Shown: positions 37,198 through 46,120 of the stretch, in pieces
How the letters are laid out: the number at the start of each line of letters is the position of its first letter
How positions within the stretch are numbered: position 1 is the stretch's first letter
Assembly (NCBI GenBank): GCA_947625935.1
Contig: CANQQE010000006.1
Span: 62,001-126,000 of the forward strand
DNA length: 64,000 nucleotides
Direction of reading: 5' to 3'
Origin: an uncultured Muribaculaceae bacterium
GTDB lineage: Bacteria; Bacteroidota; Bacteroidia; Bacteroidales; Muribaculaceae
Position numbers and translations under genes: made by a program
Notes under the pieces: generated by a model
Seen by the model: only the letters and a program-made list of their open reading frames with translations
What the model was told of the DNA's origin: nothing
Databases searched by the model: none

Positions 37198-37863
37198 ATG
37201 GGACTTGTTGCGTTCGATCTTGATGATACGCTATACTGTGAGCAAGAGTTTGTTCAATCATCATGGCGATATATCGCAAAGAGCCTTAACTCAAAATATG
37301 GGCTACCTTATTCAGTTATGATTGAAAAAATGTCAAATGCCGGTAATGCATTCGACGCTCTCGACTCATATTTGAAAGACAATCTCAACTTATCAGAACG
37401 AGAGGATATCGGGTGGATGATAGAGACTTATCGTAATCACAAACCGGATATTAGTTTGTCTGGCGAAGTCGTGAATGTGCTGGAAAAACTTATTGACACC
37501 AGCCACACAATCGCAATAGTTACCGACGGACGATCAACCACACAGCGTAACAAGATTAACAGTTTGGGACTCGACCGCTATGTAGCCGACGATAAGATTC
37601 TTATATCTGAAGAAATAGGTGCAGATAAATTATCAGGGATTCCGTTCAAGATGCTTGACCGGTTAGAGCCCCCCATAAAGTGTTATGTGGGCGACAACCC
37701 GGCCAAAGATTTCTATTGGCCAAACAAACTTGGGTGGACCTCAATCATGTTGCTTGATTCCGGCAAAAACATACACTCCCAGTTATTGTCTGACAGCAAA
37801 CCGGATTATAATCCTCAAAAAAATATTCACAAACTTTCTCAACTAACCGACATATTGAAATGA
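37198..37863 (+). CDS. HAD-superfamily hydrolase
   Basis: 221 residues. Motif I is [15 protein letters not shown] with the nucleophile aspartate, motif II is [10 protein letters not shown], and motif III/IV is [15 protein letters not shown]. All catalytic positions are present. It probably dephosphorylates a small phosphorylated compound, perhaps a sugar phosphate of the operon. It ends in a four-base overlap with gmd. The exact role is unknown. Confidence 0.82.
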   Translation: MGLVAFDLDDTLYCEQEFVQSSWRYIAKSLNSKYGLPYSVMIEKMSNAGNAFDALDSYLKDNLNLSEREDIGWMIETYRNHKPDISLSGEVVNVLEKLIDTSHTIAIVTDGRSTTQRNKINSLGLDRYVADDKILISEEIGADKLSGIPFKMLDRLEPPIKCYVGDNPAKDFYWPNKLGWTSIMLLDSGKNIHSQLLSDSKPDYNPQKNIHKLSQLTDILK

Positions 37864-38933
37864 CATCAGGAAAAAAACAACCAATAGCCTTAATCACCGG
37901 CATCACCGGACAAGACGGATCATATCTTGCCGAATTCCTTCTCGAAAAAGGATACCAAGTTCACGGCATCATGCGTCGAAGCTCGTCATTCAATACCGAA
38001 CGAATCGAGCACCTGTATCTCGACGAGTGGGTTCGCGACATGAAACGCCAGCGCTTAATAAATCTGCACTACGGCGACATGACCGACTCCAGCTCCCTGA
38101 TTAGAATAATCCAGGAAGTACAGCCCGATGAAATATACAACCTTGCGGCTCAAAGTCATGTCAAGGTGTCGTTCGATGTACCTGAATACACCGCAGATAC
38201 CGATGCCATAGGCACGCTCAGGCTACTCGAAGCCATACGCATACTCGGCCGCGACAAAGTTACTAGAATCTATCAGGCAAGCACATCCGAACTATATGGC
38301 GATGTCAGAGAAGTTCCTCAAAGCGAAACAACTCCGTTTTATCCCCGTAGTCCTTATGCCGTCGCTAAACTGTATGGCTATTGGATTACTAAAAACTATC
38401 GTGAAAGCTATGGTATGTTCGCATCAAACGGAATCTTGTTTAATCATGAAAGCGAACGGCGCGGAGAAACTTTCGTAACAAGAAAAATCACCTTAGCAGC
38501 CGCCAGAATCGCCGCCGGGCTTCAGGACAAACTATATCTCGGCAATCTGAACGCCCTACGCGACTGGGGTTATGCCCCAGACTATGTCGAGTGTATGTGG
38601 CTCATTCTTCAACAACCTGAACCTGACGATTTCGTGATAGCAACCGGCGAATACCACTCAGTTAGGGAATTCACGACACTTGCTTTTAAGCGCGCCGGAA
38701 TCGAATTACGATGGGAGGGCGAAGGTATAGATGAATGCGGCATAGACATATCAACCGGTAAAATCCTTGTCGAAGTTTCACCACGCTATTTCAGACCTGC
38801 AGAGGTAGAGCAACTACTTGGCAATCCGGCCAAAGCACGCGAGAAATTAGGTTGGAACCCGAGAAAAACCTCTTTTGAACAGCTTGTCAACCTGATGGTT
38901 GACAGCGATATGCGACTTGTAAATTCAAAATAA
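37860..38933 (+). CDS. gmd: GDP-mannose 4,6-dehydratase
   Basis: Converts GDP-D-mannose to GDP-4-keto-6-deoxy-D-mannose, the first step to GDP-L-fucose. Extended SDR with [20 protein letters not shown] at the NADP site and [15 protein letters not shown] typical of GMD. The catalytic triad is in the TSELYG segment and [10 protein letters not shown] (YxxxK). [19 protein letters not shown] is a GMD signature. 357 residues. Its stop overlaps the fcl start by one base (TAATG). Confidence 0.95.
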   Translation: MTSGKKQPIALITGITGQDGSYLAEFLLEKGYQVHGIMRRSSSFNTERIEHLYLDEWVRDMKRQRLINLHYGDMTDSSSLIRIIQEVQPDEIYNLAAQSHVKVSFDVPEYTADTDAIGTLRLLEAIRILGRDKVTRIYQASTSELYGDVREVPQSETTPFYPRSPYAVAKLYGYWITKNYRESYGMFASNGILFNHESERRGETFVTRKITLAAARIAAGLQDKLYLGNLNALRDWGYAPDYVECMWLILQQPEPDDFVIATGEYHSVREFTTLAFKRAGIELRWEGEGIDECGIDISTGKILVEVSPRYFRPAEVEQLLGNPAKAREKLGWNPRKTSFEQLVNLMVDSDMRLVNSK

Positions 38934-40009
38934 TGATTACTAAGGACACCAAAATATATATTGCAGGCCACCGCGGGCTCGTTGGCTCGGCTATATGGGA
39001 CAATCTTCAAAGGCGAGGCTACAATAACCTTGTTGGGCGCACTCACTCAGAGCTTGACCTGCTCGACCCTATGGCCGTCAAAGATTTTTTTGATCGGGAA
39101 AAGCCAGAAATGGTCGTGCTCGCTGCGGCACACGTCGGTGGAATAATGGCAAACTCTCTGTATCGCGCCGATTTCATCTATCAGAACCTGCAGATTCAAC
39201 AGAATGTCATCGGCGAGAGCTACAGGCATGGAGTGAAAAAGTTGCTTTTTCTCGGAAGCACCTGTATTTATCCTCGTGAAGCCAAGCAACCGATAAAAGA
39301 AAACGCTTTACTGACTTCACCGCTTGAATACACCAATGAACCATATGCAATCGCCAAAATAGCAGGGTTGAAAATGTGCGAAAGTTTTAATCTGCAATAT
39401 GGCACCGACTACATTGCCGTCATGCCAACCAATCTCTATGGCCCGCGTGATAATTTCCATCTGCAAAACAGTCACGTCCTGCCTGCGATGATAAGAAAAA
39501 TGCACCTTGCCAAACTATTACGGTCGGGGGACGTGGATGCTCTGCGCCGTGATTTGAATTTGCGCCCGCTTGATAATGTAAATGGCGACTCTGACTTTGA
39601 CAGAATAGTCGATGCTCTAAATAATTATGGCATTACGTCTGAGTCTCTCAAATTATGGGGTTCGGGGAAACCGTTGAGGGAGTTCCTGTGGAGCGAGGAT
39701 ATGGCCGACGCATCAGTCCACATACTTCTAAATGTTTCATTCGATGACCTCCGCGGCAGCGATCCTGAAATACGAAACTGTCATATAAACATCGGCACAG
39801 GCAAAGAACTGACTATAGCCCAACTCGCCGAAAAGATACGCCAAACGGTCGGATTCGATGGCACTATACTATGGGATTCATCCAAGCCAGACGGAACGAT
39901 GCGGAAACTTTGCGATGTCTCGAAACTACGATCACTTGGATGGAGGCACAGCGTCGAAATTGACGATGGCATCAAACGGCTTTACCATTGGTACCTGTCT
40001 GAGCAATAA
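38933..40009 (+). CDS. fcl: GDP-L-fucose synthase
   Basis: The epimerase-reductase that completes GDP-L-fucose from the Gmd product. NADP-binding IAGHRGLVGSAIW, GSTCIYP and the catalytic YAIAKIAGLKMCES are intact, and VMPTNLYGPRDNFH is characteristic. At 358 residues it carries the insertion near 190-225 that is usual in Bacteroidetes enzymes. Fucose is thus a likely constituent of the surface glycan, which may mimic host fucosylated glycans (inference). The wecA-like gene follows after 58 bases. Confidence 0.95.
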   Translation: MITKDTKIYIAGHRGLVGSAIWDNLQRRGYNNLVGRTHSELDLLDPMAVKDFFDREKPEMVVLAAAHVGGIMANSLYRADFIYQNLQIQQNVIGESYRHGVKKLLFLGSTCIYPREAKQPIKENALLTSPLEYTNEPYAIAKIAGLKMCESFNLQYGTDYIAVMPTNLYGPRDNFHLQNSHVLPAMIRKMHLAKLLRSGDVDALRRDLNLRPLDNVNGDSDFDRIVDALNNYGITSESLKLWGSGKPLREFLWSEDMADASVHILLNVSFDDLRGSDPEIRNCHINIGTGKELTIAQLAEKIRQTVGFDGTILWDSSKPDGTMRKLCDVSKLRSLGWRHSVEIDDGIKRLYHWYLSEQ

Positions 40010-40067
40010 CAATTGTAATGCGATATAATCCTACATCACTTATTTGCACCACATACCTTAGTATACC

Positions 40068-41024
40068 ATGGAATGGTTAACATACTTATTGATTACCGTG
40101 ATTCTGTTTGTGGCAGAATTGATATATTTGCCAATCGCCAAGCAACTGCGTGTCGGTGACAGGGTGACACCTCGGTCTTCTCACAAAATTTATCATATCA
40201 CCGGCGGTGGATTCATCTTTTGGTTCGCCGCCATCATATTCGCAATCATTTTCAAAACGCATCTCCCCTCTGAGTTCCATTTCATGCTAATCGGAGCCAC
40301 GTTGCTTGCCATAGTCAGTTTCACCGACGATATGATTGACCTCTCGCCCGGACTGAGGCTATTGGTACAGACGATTGTAGTAGCTGTGACATTCAACCAA
40401 TTCTTCACCGATGGACATTACAACATTTTTCTTCTGACACTGATTTGTGGCGTTGGGTTTATTAACGCCTTCAACTTCATGGACGGAATAAATGGGTTGA
40501 TGTCCCTCTACTCGTTGGTCACACTTGGCACTCTGCTCTATTGCTACTCCCTGCTTCCATCCATGTCATGCGCACCGAAATCTTTCATCATAACGCTGAT
40601 TCTAAGCGTTGCTGTCTTCGCTGTTTTCAATTTCAGGAAGAAAGCGATCTGCTTTGCAGGTGATGTTGGCTCAATCGTCATGGGATTTTTCATCACCTAC
40701 CTCATGGTTCAGCTAATCACTTTTACCGCAGATGCGTCATACGTCGTGTTCCTGATGGTATATGCCGTTGATGCCGTGTATACGATTTTCCAGCGACTGT
40801 TTATGGGCGAAAACATTCTAATGCCCCATCGCCATCATCTTTATCAAATCATCGCCAACAAGTGGGGAAAAGCCCATAGAGCCATCGCCATGGCTTACGC
40901 CGGCATACAGCTTGCCATAAACATCATTTATTTCATTATACCCGAAAACCAGAAATGGACATATGCCATCATATTGTTAATGTTGCTGACTGCAGCATAC
41001 TTCATTCTTAAACGCCGGCACTGA
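40068..41024 (+). CDS. wecA: Undecaprenyl-phosphate sugar-1-phosphate transferase (WecA/MraY family)
   Basis: An integral membrane enzyme of 318 residues with about ten helices that transfers a HexNAc-1-phosphate to undecaprenyl phosphate, starting the repeat unit. SFTDDMIDLSPGLRL carries the Mg-binding aspartates. NAFNFMDGINGL is the catalytic family motif. HRHHLYQ is the conserved histidine loop of WecA-like rather than MraY proteins. Being last in the operon is unusual but seen in Bacteroides capsule loci. GlcNAc is the default donor; others are possible. Confidence 0.88.
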   Translation: MEWLTYLLITVILFVAELIYLPIAKQLRVGDRVTPRSSHKIYHITGGGFIFWFAAIIFAIIFKTHLPSEFHFMLIGATLLAIVSFTDDMIDLSPGLRLLVQTIVVAVTFNQFFTDGHYNIFLLTLICGVGFINAFNFMDGINGLMSLYSLVTLGTLLYCYSLLPSMSCAPKSFIITLILSVAVFAVFNFRKKAICFAGDVGSIVMGFFITYLMVQLITFTADASYVVFLMVYAVDAVYTIFQRLFMGENILMPHRHHLYQIIANKWGKAHRAIAMAYAGIQLAINIIYFIIPENQKWTYAIILLMLLTAAYFILKRRH

Positions 41025-41042
41025 CAAAGCGATTATATGAGA

Positions 41043-41086
41043 CTATAAAAGGAGAAGCGGCATATATGCCGCTTCTCCTTTTATAG
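41043..41086. terminator. 44-bp perfect palindrome, bidirectional terminator
   Basis: 22 bases (41043-41064) are exactly repeated in reverse complement at 41065-41086 with no spacer. The outer A/T blocks give a T tract (CTTTTATAG) on both strands. It lies between the convergent polysaccharide operon and rpmH and ends both. Confidence 0.85.
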
Positions 41087-41107
41087 TTAAGCTCAATTGC
41101 TTTTTGA

Positions 41108-41263
41108 TTATTTGCTGGCGATTTCGCTTGAAACTGTCAAGCGCACGCGGCCTTTGGCGCGGCGGCGAGAAAGGATTTTGCGTCCGTCACGGGTTGACAT
41201 TCTTTCGCGGAAGCCATGCTTGTTAACTCTTTTTCTGTTAGAAGGTTGGAATGTTCTTTTCAT
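41108..41263 (-). CDS. rpmH: 50S ribosomal protein L34
   Basis: A 51-residue, strongly basic protein beginning [20 protein letters not shown] and continuing [19 protein letters not shown], the unmistakable L34 pattern. It is part of the large ribosomal subunit. Its C-terminus ([10 protein letters not shown]) is slightly extended as in other Bacteroidetes. There is no rnpA next to it, unlike the classic rpmH-rnpA pair. A full promoter lies 46 bases upstream and the palindromic terminator follows. Confidence 0.97.
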   Translation of the reverse strand: MKRTFQPSNRKRVNKHGFRERMSTRDGRKILSRRRAKGRVRLTVSSEIASK

Positions 41264-41309
41264 CGCAGTAGTATATTTTTTCGTTTTATTATTTTCGCAA
41301 TTCAGCGTG

Positions 41310-41341
41310 CAAATTTAGGCAATTATTTTCAGATATACAAA
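41310..41341 (-). promoter_or_regulatory. Promoter for rpmH
   Basis: On the minus strand TTTG (41341-41338), exactly 20 bases, then TAAATTTG (41317-41310): full match to the Bacteroidetes consensus. Confidence 0.82.
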
Positions 41342-41356
41342 AGATTTTCAACTCTT

Positions 41357-42487
41357 TTATCCGACAGGAATCGCCCCTATACCCGGCCGATCGGGAATTG
41401 ACACTCTGCCGTCAACGATTTTCATACCGTCAAATATATCATTTGATATGAGCAGATTCCCGTCGAGGTCTGCCCAATCTGCCAATGGTGCGAGTTGCGA
41501 AGCCGCTGAAATAGCGCAAGAAGTCTCTGTCATGCACCCGAGCATAACCTTCATCCCAAGCCCGCGCGCAAGCACAGCCATTTTATAAGCCTCATGCAAC
41601 CCCGTTGACTTCATAAGTTTAATATTAATCGCATCGTAAGCCTGGGCTGCGCGGCGCACATCAGGAAGCCTCTGAAGAAATTCATCGGCAACTATTGGCA
41701 ACGGACTCCGTTCTCTTAACCATGCCGTATCATCGATGCGTTCCTTGGGCAATGGTTGCTCCACAAACAGGCAATTTCGCTCCGCGAGCCAGTGACACAT
41801 TTCAAGAGCCCGCTCACGGTCATCCCAGCCTTGATTCGCATCAACGCATATCGGCCTGTCAGTCTTCGATCTGATAATGTCAACAAGTTCCTTATCATTA
41901 TCAAGTCCCATCTTGACTTTCAAGACTTTATATGGTTCCGCTTCGTCAACTTTCTTCCTCACAACCTCAGCCGTGTCTATTCCAATGGTAAAAGATGTAC
42001 AAGGAGCTTTCCCCGGATCAAGACCCCATATTTTGTACCATGGTTGACCCATTATCTTTCCGAGCAAATCATGCAATGCGATATCGACCGATGCCTTTGC
42101 CGCCCTGTTATCCGCGGCTACAGAATCCATATACTCATGAATATCCTCTATGCGGAAAGGATCACTGAACTGTCCGAGATCAAGTGAAGATAGAAATTCG
42201 GTGACACTCTTGACACTTTCACCAAGATAGGGAGGCATGGAGGCTTCTCCATAACCGGTAAACCCATCATAATCAAGCCTCACAAGGACATCGGGGGTTG
42301 TTGTACGGCTCGACTTCGCCAGATTAAACGAATGCCGCAACTTCAATTCATATGGTTCAAACGACAATGAAAGCCGTCCTGACTTAGCCGTTTTCTTAAC
42401 AGGCTCACCATAGGCCGAAAATGACATTGGCGACGCCAGAAACGCTGCGCCTAATATGCTGCTTTTCAAAAAATTTCTTCTATTCAT
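41357..42487 (-). CDS. Dipeptide epimerase (L-Ala-D/L-Glu type), Tat-exported
   Basis: Enolase-superfamily enzyme of 376 residues that epimerises murein dipeptides such as L-Ala-D-Glu. Catalytic KxK is in LKVKMG, metal ligands are in CVDANQGW, FVEQPLP and VADEFL, and the second-side lysine is in NIKLMKS. The N-terminus MNRRNFLKSSILGAAFLAS is a twin-arginine signal (RRNFLK), so the folded enzyme should be exported. It lies four bases after an NlpC/P60 peptidase gene that would release such dipeptides. Confidence 0.92.
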   Translation of the reverse strand: MNRRNFLKSSILGAAFLASPMSFSAYGEPVKKTAKSGRLSLSFEPYELKLRHSFNLAKSSRTTTPDVLVRLDYDGFTGYGEASMPPYLGESVKSVTEFLSSLDLGQFSDPFRIEDIHEYMDSVAADNRAAKASVDIALHDLLGKIMGQPWYKIWGLDPGKAPCTSFTIGIDTAEVVRKKVDEAEPYKVLKVKMGLDNDKELVDIIRSKTDRPICVDANQGWDDRERALEMCHWLAERNCLFVEQPLPKERIDDTAWLRERSPLPIVADEFLQRLPDVRRAAQAYDAINIKLMKSTGLHEAYKMAVLARGLGMKVMLGCMTETSCAISAASQLAPLADWADLDGNLLISNDIFDGMKIVDGRVSIPDRPGIGAIPVG

Positions 42488-42491
42488 CGAT

Positions 42492-43478
42492 TCATTTATT
42501 AAAATACCACGGATGCTGCGCCGCTTGGGTAATGCCGTCAGTGCCTATACAGCCACTGATATTGACAGCCCAAAGATAAGGCGTAGTCAGATATGATTGA
42601 CTTCGAGGATTAATGCTGTTTCTTTTCACCCGCCCCGAGGAATGGACATACATACCATCCGTGTCATATATCGCCACATGAGTGACACGCCGAGTTTCGG
42701 GATTCCCGAAAAACAGAAGGTCACCTGCCTTTAATGACGCTGTGTCAGCCGGCTCAATGCGGCACCCTGTTTTTGCTTGCTGGCCTGCGTCGCGTCTGAT
42801 GATAATCCCGTTATTGTAATAGGCTATTTTCGAAAAGCCTGAGCAATCGGCTGATTTCGTTGAAGTCCCGCCCCAAAGATAGGGAGATCCCTCCATAGAA
42901 TAAGCCAAATCAAGAATGCGGCCAGAATCAAACGGCTGACTGGCCCATTCTTCAACAGGGGTCACCGCCGATGTTGAAATATAACCCTCGCGTCCGTCAG
43001 GCAGAACCGCCTTTATGTATTCCATTCCGGGGACTGCGACCCCCTCAACGATTGAACCGTTCACGACATCGCTAACTCTGCAGCGGACCCGTCCGGCTCC
43101 GGGCCATTTCTCTATATACGCCACATCCAGCGATGTCACAACCCATCGCTTTGCTCCACGCCAACGGCTCATTTCTTCAGCGGTTTTTCGAGCGAGCGAA
43201 TTATCTATAATCCACCCCTCGTAGCCCTCTGGAGTGACAGCAAGCCACCAATCGCCGTCGTTTTGCTTCAATTGAACCGGTGTTCCCATGACTGCTTGGG
43301 AAGCGAGTTCCGACGAATGCCCTTTTGCCGACCTCATACAGGCAACCGGCACTTTCACCAACGCCCAGCTCTCGGCAGTCACAACCGAGTCAACCGCCTC
43401 GGTTTGGGCGGCAACATCTGCCGAAGCCACACCGCCCGCTGCGGCAAGCAGCACCATGTATTTTACCATATTATTCAT
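42492..43478 (-). CDS. NlpC/P60 peptidase with SH3-like domains (C40)
   Basis: A 328-residue exported cysteine peptidase that cuts murein peptides after D-Glu. Signal peptide at about 1-25 (LLAAAGGVASADVAAQ). Two bacterial SH3-like segments lie at about 38-170. The NlpC/P60 domain at about 185-300 has the catalytic Cys in SADCSGFSKIAYY and His in RVTHVAIYDTDG. Order and spacing with the epimerase point to one murein-peptide recycling unit. Confidence 0.92.
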   Translation of the reverse strand: MNNMVKYMVLLAAAGGVASADVAAQTEAVDSVVTAESWALVKVPVACMRSAKGHSSELASQAVMGTPVQLKQNDGDWWLAVTPEGYEGWIIDNSLARKTAEEMSRWRGAKRWVVTSLDVAYIEKWPGAGRVRCRVSDVVNGSIVEGVAVPGMEYIKAVLPDGREGYISTSAVTPVEEWASQPFDSGRILDLAYSMEGSPYLWGGTSTKSADCSGFSKIAYYNNGIIIRRDAGQQAKTGCRIEPADTASLKAGDLLFFGNPETRRVTHVAIYDTDGMYVHSSGRVKRNSINPRSQSYLTTPYLWAVNISGCIGTDGITQAAQHPWYFNK

Positions 43479-43573
43479 AACTGTGTTTTGTCCTAAATGA
43501 TTGATTGTGCGAATATACTCAAAATATGACTGTAAAGATAAAAAAGATTACCGTTACCGCCATTGAATATACT

Positions 43574-43609
43574 AAAAAAATAACAGGACACCCAATAGGA
43601 TGCCCCGTT
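43574..43609 (-). terminator. Terminator after the OmpA-like gene
   Basis: On the minus strand a 12-bp stem with G-T wobbles (43609-43598 with 43593-43582) is followed by ATTTTTTT. It lies 27 bases past the stop. Confidence 0.75.
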
Positions 43610-43635
43610 ATCCATATCGTTTATAATTATAAGTT

Positions 43636-44337
43636 TTATTTCAGCGTACCGTTCTCGGCTTGCTCAATCATGGTTTTGTCGGCTGTGATGTAAATCTCCA
43701 CACGGCGGTTTTGGGCACGGCCTTCGGGAGTGTCATTTGAAGCCACATAATCAGCCATTGGGATACCCTGAGCCATTAGACGTGTGGGTGAGACACCGCT
43801 GTTCACGAGATAGGTCATCACGGCATCAGCACGCTGGTTCGACAATTTTTCATTGACTGCATATGAACCTGTATTATCGGTGAAGCCATAAACTTGAACG
43901 TTAGTGTTGGGATTGTTTATCAACGAATTAGCAAATGCCGTCAAGTCAGTTTTAGCATTCTGATTGAGAGTGTACTTACCCGTCGGGAATAGAATGCCCC
44001 CTTCAAATGTAACTTTGATAGCCTGAAGACCGTTCTGATCCTTAACCTTCTCGACCTTAGCCTGCTCGGCGAGCTGACGCTGAAGCTCGGCAGCTTGTTT
44101 ATCCATTTTGTTTCCTATGACGGCACCGGCTCCGGCTCCAATCGCACCACCAAGAGCCGCTCCGATACCGGCACCTTTGCCACCACCGATCAGAGCACCA
44201 AGGCCCGCGCCTACCGCAGCACCGCCTCCGCCGCCGATTAATGCACCTTTACCCGTATTTGTCATCGACGAGCATCCCGATGAAATCATTATGCAACCCG
44301 CCATTACGAAAGCTGATGCTAATTTCAAAATCTTCAT
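43636..44337 (-). CDS. OmpA-family lipoprotein with glycine-zipper domain
   Basis: 233 residues. Lipoprotein signal with lipobox ISSGC (Cys22). A glycine-rich zipper at about 32-80 (GAGLGALIGGGKGAGIGAAL within it) probably inserts in or spans the membrane. A short coiled coil follows. The OmpA C-terminal domain (about 110-225, with VYGFTDNTGSYAVN and AQNRRVEIYI) binds peptidoglycan and anchors the outer membrane to the wall. It is transcribed alone between a -7 box at 44374 and a terminator. Confidence 0.92.
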   Translation of the reverse strand: MKILKLASAFVMAGCIMISSGCSSMTNTGKGALIGGGGGAAVGAGLGALIGGGKGAGIGAALGGAIGAGAGAVIGNKMDKQAAELQRQLAEQAKVEKVKDQNGLQAIKVTFEGGILFPTGKYTLNQNAKTDLTAFANSLINNPNTNVQVYGFTDNTGSYAVNEKLSNQRADAVMTYLVNSGVSPTRLMAQGIPMADYVASNDTPEGRAQNRRVEIYITADKTMIEQAENGTLK

Positions 44338-44373
44338 AAATCAACAGTTTTTAGTTAAATAAAAAAATCATTG

Positions 44374-44381
44374 CAAAGGTA
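44374..44381 (-). promoter_or_regulatory. Promoter -7 element for the OmpA-like gene
   Basis: TACCTTTG on the minus strand matches TAnnTTTG, 36 bases before the ATG. Confidence 0.55.
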
Positions 44382-44486
44382 GCGAAAATATTTATAAATC
44401 GAGTCTGATTGAATATTTCACCACCCTTATGTAATAAATACAAATAATTCTAACCATTTGTTTCCGTTTGATTGGGAAAAATTCGC

Positions 44487-44494
44487 TAAGTTTG
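44487..44494 (+). promoter_or_regulatory. Promoter -7 element for the EamA transporter
   Basis: TAAGTTTG matches TAnnTTTG, 21 bases before the ATG at 44516. A TTTG at 44467-44470 is 16 bases upstream, shorter than the usual spacing. Confidence 0.55.
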
Positions 44495-44515
44495 CACTAC
44501 CAATTTTGCATTTTT

Positions 44516-45433
44516 ATGTCATCGACTTCAATCGAAAAGAAAAACGCCTTTTGGTTCCACATCGGAGCACTGTTGACAGTTACCGCATGGGGTGTTTCAT
44601 TCATATCAACCAAAGTCCTGCAAAGTCCCGGGATTCAGTTGACGCCCACAGAAGTTTATATTTTCCGTTTCATTCTTGCCTATCTGCTGATACTGGCGAT
44701 ATGCCATAAGCGGCTTTGGTCCAACTCACTCCGCGACGAGCTTCTGTTCGCTATTTGCGGTCTCTGCGGCGGCTCGATTTATTTCATAGCGGAAAATACC
44801 GCCATCGAGTACACTCTCGTCTCAAACGTATCTCTGATAACATCTGTTTCCCCTTTGCTCACAGCCATGCTCGTAGGGGTGATTTATAGAGACGAGCGAC
44901 CGTCGAAAGGAATTATTTTCGGGTCGGCTATCGCGTTTTTAGGCGTGGGATGCGTCATTTTCAACAGTTCGTTCAACGTCAACATCAGACCGCTTGGCGA
45001 TATGCTCGCATTGTCGGCGGCTCTCGGCTGGGCCATCTACAGCATAATACTCAGAAAGCTCAACGCACTCTACTCCGTCTGGTTCATATCTCGCAAAACG
45101 TTCTTTTACGGCATATTGACTGCCGTGCCATTCCTGTTTATACAACCGGGGACATTCCATGTAAGCGTATTCGCCAAACCCGAAGTGTGGGGCAATCTTC
45201 TATTCCTGGGCATTGTATGTTCCATGGTTGCTTATGTCATATGGGCACAAGCCGTGAAGCGTCTCGGAGCGGTCAAAGCATCCAACTATATGTATTTTGT
45301 GCCGATTGTCACCCTCGTAGCATCACAACTTCTGCTTGACGAAAAAATCACATGGGTAGGCTATCTCGGTTGCGCGTTGATTCTCTTGGGTGTTTGGCTC
45401 GGCGACCTGATGGGTCGCGCCAAAAGAGGTTGA
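44516..45433 (+). CDS. EamA/DMT-family transporter
   Basis: An inner membrane permease of 305 residues with ten helices in two EamA repeats (AWGVSFISTKVL in the first, GWAIYSIILRKLNA in the second). Such proteins export amino acids or other metabolites; the substrate cannot be predicted. The ATG at 44516 is chosen because the promoter -7 box ends at 44494. A longer TTG reading from 44468 would start upstream of the transcript. Confidence 0.87.
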   Translation: MSSTSIEKKNAFWFHIGALLTVTAWGVSFISTKVLQSPGIQLTPTEVYIFRFILAYLLILAICHKRLWSNSLRDELLFAICGLCGGSIYFIAENTAIEYTLVSNVSLITSVSPLLTAMLVGVIYRDERPSKGIIFGSAIAFLGVGCVIFNSSFNVNIRPLGDMLALSAALGWAIYSIILRKLNALYSVWFISRKTFFYGILTAVPFLFIQPGTFHVSVFAKPEVWGNLLFLGIVCSMVAYVIWAQAVKRLGAVKASNYMYFVPIVTLVASQLLLDEKITWVGYLGCALILLGVWLGDLMGRAKRG

Positions 45434-45438
45434 AACCC

Positions 45439-45987
45439 TCAATCTTCCCCCAGAAGATAATCAGCCTCCTCTATGATCAGACGGCACAACGAACGGGTCA
45501 TTGTCTCGCCGCGTTCAAGTTCTTTCAATGCAGCCCCTTTGGCGTGTGACGCCCGTGCGGGGAATCGATTCATCATAAGCCTGAGTCCGCAATAGCGCGA
45601 CATTACGTCATCCGACGACGACAGTTCATCGGCGAGTTCATCGGCATAATCTTTCTTTCGCAAGAGCCTGTGGCACAATATGTCGGCCACTTCAGGAGAG
45701 AGGGCAGCACTCCCCCAGCGCAACGCAGTTTCATAATCCAAAGAATCAATCGGATAAAGCATCGGGGCAAGCAGCAGACTTTCCCGTGTGGTAGTGTTGG
45801 CCCAAAGCTGCTCTGCAAGTTTCGCGCTCGGAACGAAGTCATTGGCGATTTCCACCAATTGAGGCAGATTGACACCGAATATTATGCGGTAAGGCGCGCC
45901 TGCCCTGCGCAGACTCTCAGCCAACGCACCGTTGCGCATCGCAAACAGCCTGCGTTTTACAAGTTGCATTTCATTAAAATCACCCAT
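45439..45987 (-). CDS. Alpha-helical HEAT-like protein of unknown function
   Basis: 182 residues, no signal peptide or membrane segment. Rich in alternating helices (FAMRNGALAESLRRAGAPYR; ALRWGSAALSPEVADILCHR; MSRYCGLRLMMNRFP), which suggests HEAT-type repeats as in AlkD DNA-alkylation repair proteins. I could not identify catalytic residues. It converges on the EamA gene with only five bases between the stops, and a third of its start region precedes the PBP1A promoter. Function not assigned. Confidence 0.7.
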   Translation of the reverse strand: MGDFNEMQLVKRRLFAMRNGALAESLRRAGAPYRIIFGVNLPQLVEIANDFVPSAKLAEQLWANTTTRESLLLAPMLYPIDSLDYETALRWGSAALSPEVADILCHRLLRKKDYADELADELSSSDDVMSRYCGLRLMMNRFPARASHAKGAALKELERGETMTRSLCRLIIEEADYLLGED

Positions 45988-46067
45988 TGCATTTCAATTT
46001 TGCCGCAAAGATAGCGACGATTGCCAACAAAATCAACACCGCTATTCCCCGTGTCATTTTTTTATGC

Positions 46068-46075
46068 TAACTTTG
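46068..46075 (+). promoter_or_regulatory. Promoter -7 element for PBP1A
   Basis: TAACTTTG matches TAnnTTTG, 45 bases before the ATG. Confidence 0.55.
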
Positions 46076-46120
46076 TGAATTAATGTATCTACAAAACAAA
46101 GTCAGAAGCATAGCAAACCA

